NCBI RefSeq assembly: GCF_011761475.1
Contig: NZ_JAASRS010000001.1
Span: 1,302,001 to 1,366,000, forward strand
Source: Saccharococcus thermophilus
Lineage (GTDB): Bacteria; Bacillota; Bacilli; Bacillales; Anoxybacillaceae
DNA length: 64,000 nucleotides
Direction: 5' to 3'
Numbering within the stretch: position 1 is the stretch's first letter; every line of letters starts with the position of its first letter. Below are positions 60,535-64,000 of the stretch, piece after piece. The notes beneath the pieces are model-generated. The model saw only the letters and a program-made list of their open reading frames with translations, searched no databases and was not told the DNA's origin. Made by a program: the position numbers and the translations under genes.

Positions 60535-62180
60535 TGAACGAAACAATGAAAGTAGACCGTCGTGATGCAAAATTAGCTTTAGCACATATTTATGTCGCGT
60601 TTACCGCCCTCGCTTTAGGGGGATTAGCAGGATTATTGCAAACGTTAGTGCGTTCCGGAAAGCTTCAGCTACCTGCAGGCATTAGCTATTACACGATTTT
60701 AACGACACACGGAACACTGCTTGGTCTTGTATTAACGACATTCTTTATTATCGGATTTCAATTCGCCGCGATAAGCCGCACAGCTGGAACGCTTTCCGAT
60801 CGCGTCCGCTTTTGGAGTTGGGTTGGCTTCTGGACGATGACAGTCGGCACGGCGATGACCGTATTTTTCATTTTAACTGGGCAAGCGTCCGTTCTTTATA
60901 CATTCTATGCTCCGCTGCAAGCGCATCCTGGCTTCTATCTTGGTTTGACGCTCTTGGTCGTTGGCAGCTGGATCAGCGGCTTTGCGACCTTTGCCCACTA
61001 TGCGCGCTGGAAAAAAGAGCACCCTGGCAAAGCAAGCCCATTGCTTACCTTTATGGCGGTTACGAATATGGCTTTATGGCTTGTTTGTACGCTAGGAGTG
61101 GCGGCAACCGTTTTATTCCAACTGCTGCCGTGGTCGCTCGGCTTCGTTGACCGAATAAACATCCTAGTCAGCCGGACATTGTTCTGGTACTTCGGGCACC
61201 CGCTCGTTTATTTCTGGTTGCTTCCGGCTTATATGGTCTGGTACGTTTGCATTCCAAAAATCATTGGTGGAAAAATTTTCTCTGATTCTTTGGCACGTTT
61301 GGCATTTATCTTGTTCCTATTTCTCTCGATTCCTGTCGGATTCCACCATCAATTGCTTGAACCAGGTATTACACCGTTTTGGAAATTCGTACAAGTTGTC
61401 TTAACATTTATGGTTGTTATTCCTTCATTAATGACTGCGTTTGCGATGTTTGCGACATTTGAAGCATACGGACGCTCGAAAGGCGCAACAGGTTTGTTCG
61501 GCTGGCTTCGCAAACTGCCTTGGGGAGATGCGCGCTTCTTCGCGCCGTTTGTTGGAATGGTATTCTTTATTCCTGCCGGAGCCGGCGGAATTATTAACGC
61601 TTCCCATCAAATGGACCAAGTTGTCCATAATACGATGTGGGTGACAGGACACTTCCATTTAACCGTTGCAACAACGGTCGTGCTTACGTTCTTCGGCGCT
61701 GCTTACTGGCTAGTTCCGCATTTAAGCGGCCGCGTCATGACAAAAGCGATGAATCGCCTAGCCATTATTCAAGCTGTCGTATGGGCGATCGGCATGTCGT
61801 TTATGTCTGGTTCGATGCACTTTGAGGGTTTGCTCGGGGCGCCGCGCCGTTCGGCATTTTCCACTTACGGAAACTCGCCGCAAGCGCTTGAATGGATTCC
61901 ATATCAAATCGCGCAGGCGGTCGGCGGCACGATTTTATTTATCGGCATTATTTTAGTCCTTGTCATTATTACCAACTTAGCGTTCTTTGCACCGAAAGGA
62001 GAAACGGAATTCCCGGTTGCCGAAGCAGCAGAACCGCAAGAACGCGCAGCGCTGGCACTGGAAAACTGGAAGCTATGGATCGGCATTACGGTTGCGCTTA
62101 TTTTGATCGCCTATACAGTGCCATTCATCGATATGATTCAAAATGCGCCACCGGGGTCAAAAGGTTATAAATTATGGTAA
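60531..62180 (+). CDS. cbaA: Cytochrome ba3 oxidase subunit I
   Basis: A 549-residue, 13-helix haem-copper oxidase of the B (ba3) class. Haem and CuB histidines are visible in TTHGTLLGLV, WYFGHPLVYFWLLPAYMVWY, VGFHHQLLEPG and WVTGHFHLTVATTVV. It reduces O2 to water and pumps protons, with high oxygen affinity. The start overlaps cbaB by four bases. Confidence 0.95.
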   Translation: MMNETMKVDRRDAKLALAHIYVAFTALALGGLAGLLQTLVRSGKLQLPAGISYYTILTTHGTLLGLVLTTFFIIGFQFAAISRTAGTLSDRVRFWSWVGFWTMTVGTAMTVFFILTGQASVLYTFYAPLQAHPGFYLGLTLLVVGSWISGFATFAHYARWKKEHPGKASPLLTFMAVTNMALWLVCTLGVAATVLFQLLPWSLGFVDRINILVSRTLFWYFGHPLVYFWLLPAYMVWYVCIPKIIGGKIFSDSLARLAFILFLFLSIPVGFHHQLLEPGITPFWKFVQVVLTFMVVIPSLMTAFAMFATFEAYGRSKGATGLFGWLRKLPWGDARFFAPFVGMVFFIPAGAGGIINASHQMDQVVHNTMWVTGHFHLTVATTVVLTFFGAAYWLVPHLSGRVMTKAMNRLAIIQAVVWAIGMSFMSGSMHFEGLLGAPRRSAFSTYGNSPQALEWIPYQIAQAVGGTILFIGIILVLVIITNLAFFAPKGETEFPVAEAAEPQERAALALENWKLWIGITVALILIAYTVPFIDMIQNAPPGSKGYKLW

Positions 62181-62183
62181 TAC

Positions 62184-62219
62184 AAAATCCTCTCTCCTCT
62201 AAAAAGGAGGGAGGATTTT
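62184..62219 (+). terminator. Terminator of the oxidase operon
   Basis: AAATCCTCTCTCC / GGAGGGAGGATTTT hairpin with T tail just after the cbaA stop. Confidence 0.87.
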
Positions 62220-62224
62220 GTATT

Positions 62225-63733
62225 TTATAGTTGGTAGATTGCTTTATATTTTTCTTCTAAATAACGGATCAAATAGTCGGCATTCAGCGCCTCTCCGGTT
62301 GCGTCTCGCAAAATTTCGAGCGGTTTTTTCGTTTTGCCAAATTGATGGATCCGCTCTGTCAGCCACTCGCGAATTGGCGTTAATTCCCCTTTTTCGAGCA
62401 ATTCATCAAAATGCGGCAAATCTTTTAGCATCGCGTGCTTGAACTGTGCCGCATACATATAGCCGAGCGCATACGACGGGAAGTAGCCGAAGCTGCCGCC
62501 GGCCCAATGGACATCCTGCAGCACGCCCACCGCGTCATTGTGCGGCCGAATGCCGAGGTATTCTTCATATTTATCATTCCAAATTTCCGGCAAGTCTTTC
62601 ACTTCGATCGCTCCATTGAACAGCTGCTTTTCGATTTCGTAACGAACGATAATATGTAACGGATATGTCAGTTCATCGGCTTCAATACGAATCAGCGACG
62701 GCTTCGCTTCATTAATCGCCCGATAAAACGCGTCAAGGGAGACCCCGGAAAACTGCTCTGGAGCGTATTGCCGCAGACGGGAGTAATTGCGTTTCCAATA
62801 CAAGTAATGGCGGGCGATAAAGTTTTCATAAAACAGTGACTGCGATTCATGAATTCCCATCGACGTGCCTGTGCATAACGGCGTTCCGATGAGTTTCTCC
62901 GAAATATGCTGTTCGTATAGAGCATGCCCGCATTCATGAATCGTTCCAAAAATGGCCGTGCGAAAATCGCGTTCGTCATACCTCGTTGTAATGCGGACAT
63001 CGTTCGGATTCAGGCCGATGGCAAACGGATGCACGGTTTCATCCAACCGGCCTTTTTCAAAATCATAGCCAAGCTCCTGCAACAGCTCCAAGCTAAAGGC
63101 GCGCTGTTTTTCCTTTGGAAACGGATGGAATAAAAACGATGTTTCCGGCTGATTTGGAGAAGTGACGACCTCTTGCACGAGCGGAACAATTCGCTCTCGC
63201 AGTTTGCCGAATACTTGGTCCAACACATCCACCGTCATTCCCGGCTCATATAAGTCAAGCAATGTATTATATGGATTTCCTTCATATCCCCAATAACCAA
63301 TAAATCGTTTATTGAATTCCACTAATTTTTCTAAATACGGACAGAATAGAGAAAAATCCGCTCTCGCTTTCGCTTCTTCCCATACGCTTTCCGCTTTCGA
63401 TTGCAATACGACGTATTCTTTATATTCATCAGCCGGGATTTTTTTGTTCCGTTCATATTCTTTTTTGCATTCTTCCAACGTGTAACGGGTCACTTCGGAA
63501 AGCTGCTCATACGCATGTTTTGGAGATAATTCCGCGATAAACGCGGCCATTTCCTCCGATGTGGACATTTTAAATACTTCTTGCGAAAGCATGCCGATGA
63601 CTTCCGAACGCTGCTCGACCCCTTTTTTCGGCGCCCCCGTCCGCAAGTCCCAATACATAAGGCTGATCGCCTCATTATAGCTCATCATTTTTTTCACATA
63701 TTGTAAAAATTGCTCTTCGATTTTTTTAATCAT
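62225..63733 (-). CDS. ypwA: Carboxypeptidase Taq (M32) YpwA
   Basis: A 502-residue zinc metallocarboxypeptidase. The HExxH zinc site is GTIHECGHALYEQ (about 261-272), followed by the M32 signatures HESQSLFYENFIAR and IRIEADELTYPLHI, where the second glutamate ligand lies. It removes C-terminal residues from peptides in the cytoplasm and is thermostable in the family. The ATG at 63733 follows GGGGGAG. It is convergent with the oxidase operon. Confidence 0.93.
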   Translation of the reverse strand: MIKKIEEQFLQYVKKMMSYNEAISLMYWDLRTGAPKKGVEQRSEVIGMLSQEVFKMSTSEEMAAFIAELSPKHAYEQLSEVTRYTLEECKKEYERNKKIPADEYKEYVVLQSKAESVWEEAKARADFSLFCPYLEKLVEFNKRFIGYWGYEGNPYNTLLDLYEPGMTVDVLDQVFGKLRERIVPLVQEVVTSPNQPETSFLFHPFPKEKQRAFSLELLQELGYDFEKGRLDETVHPFAIGLNPNDVRITTRYDERDFRTAIFGTIHECGHALYEQHISEKLIGTPLCTGTSMGIHESQSLFYENFIARHYLYWKRNYSRLRQYAPEQFSGVSLDAFYRAINEAKPSLIRIEADELTYPLHIIVRYEIEKQLFNGAIEVKDLPEIWNDKYEEYLGIRPHNDAVGVLQDVHWAGGSFGYFPSYALGYMYAAQFKHAMLKDLPHFDELLEKGELTPIREWLTERIHQFGKTKKPLEILRDATGEALNADYLIRYLEEKYKAIYQL

Positions 63734-63810
63734 GCTAGTAGCTCCCCCTGTTTTTTTGTTGCGTTGATAATATTTCCATGATAAAAGGCCGTTTTCCTCT
63801 TTTTTATAAT

Positions 63811-63847
63811 AAAAAAAGTGAGGAAAGAATTCTATTCTTCCCTCACC
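63811..63847 (-). terminator. Terminator of the DinG-type helicase gene
   Basis: GTGAGGGAAGAAT / ATTCTTTCCTCAC hairpin then seven T on the minus strand. The left arm contains the last codons and the TAG. Confidence 0.88.
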
Positions 63848-64000
63848 GTTGTCGGCAGCACCTCTTTGACTGCATCAATTACTTGCTTGTCCTCATCATT
63901 CGTGACAAAAATCGAAACGATGCCGCGGTCTTCATGGGTGCGGATCAAGCGCCCTACTCCTTGGCGCAGCCTTAGCAACATATACGGAACGTCCACTCCC
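63832..64000 (-). CDS. ypvA: DinG-type ATP-dependent helicase, C-terminal end (partial)
   Basis: Only the last 55 residues are in the window: VDVPYMLLRLRQGVGRLIRT, where QGVGRLIR is helicase motif VI (Q-x-x-GRxIR). Then HEDRGIVSIFVTNDEDKQVI and a tail ending TTVREE. This fits the XPD/DinG-like superfamily 2 helicase YpvA of B. subtilis. The iron-sulphur or ATP sites lie outside the window. Confidence 0.8.
   Translation of the reverse strand, partial: GVDVPYMLLRLRQGVGRLIRTHEDRGIVSIFVTNDEDKQVIDAVKEVLPTTVREE

Overview
The window looks like chromosomal DNA of a thermophilic Bacillaceae of the Geobacillus/Parageobacillus type. This is inferred from gene content, not from a database search. Blocks match the Bacillus subtilis orders yngJ-I-HA-HB-G-F-E, yodL-yozD-yodN-yozE, yneN-sspN-tlp-yneP-yneQ-yneR, bcsA-ypbQ-ypbR-ypbS and xpt-pbuX. 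There are also spore genes (sspN, tlp, four YjcZ-type peptides), strong GGAGG ribosome binding sites with several TTG/GTG starts, and a ba3-type cytochrome oxidase.

Layout. 1-14 kb is scarred by three different insertion sequences, all on the minus strand. An IS4-type element splits a class A penicillin-binding protein gene. An IS982-type element carries an amber codon in its transposase. An IS1634-type element splits the acyl-CoA synthetase gene yngI. In both split genes the target duplication can be read directly and removing the element restores the frame. Between them lie a MarR-controlled efflux operon (marR-hlyD-mfs) and the yng operon for branched-chain acyl-CoA (leucine) breakdown, which ends beside a very likely 6S RNA gene. 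A TetR regulator (16.3-17.0 kb) faces two palindromic operators in front of yngJ.

17-35 kb is a mosaic of single genes: FMN reductase, acetyltransferase, esterase, threonine dehydratase, MFS and MATE exporters, AlaX editing protein, a KinA-like sensor kinase, RarD, CorA, CDF transporter, methyltransferase, D,D-carboxypeptidase and DeoD. Small spore-type peptides and several decayed genes (GNAT, MFS and TatD remnants) lie among them.

35-49 kb holds the yod and yne blocks, biotin synthase with a readable BirA operator, two flavoproteins, DUF502, a second CorA with an inverted-repeat leader, hot-dog thioesterases and spore proteins. 48.5-56 kb has rhodanese, a DUF2533/zinc-type/nucleotidyltransferase/dynamin gene run, and the type III polyketide synthase/methyltransferase pair. 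56-64 kb has a PAP2 phosphatase, the xpt-pbuX operon under a PurR operator plus a guanine riboswitch, the ba3 oxidase operon, carboxypeptidase YpwA and the end of a DinG-type helicase.

I saw no tRNA, rRNA, CRISPR array or phage module. The most interesting items are the dynamin/nucleotidyltransferase operon, an orphan structured non-coding block at 35.64-35.88 kb, the 6S RNA beside the yng operon, the CorA leader repeat, the four YjcZ peptides around rarD, and a probable ATT start codon.
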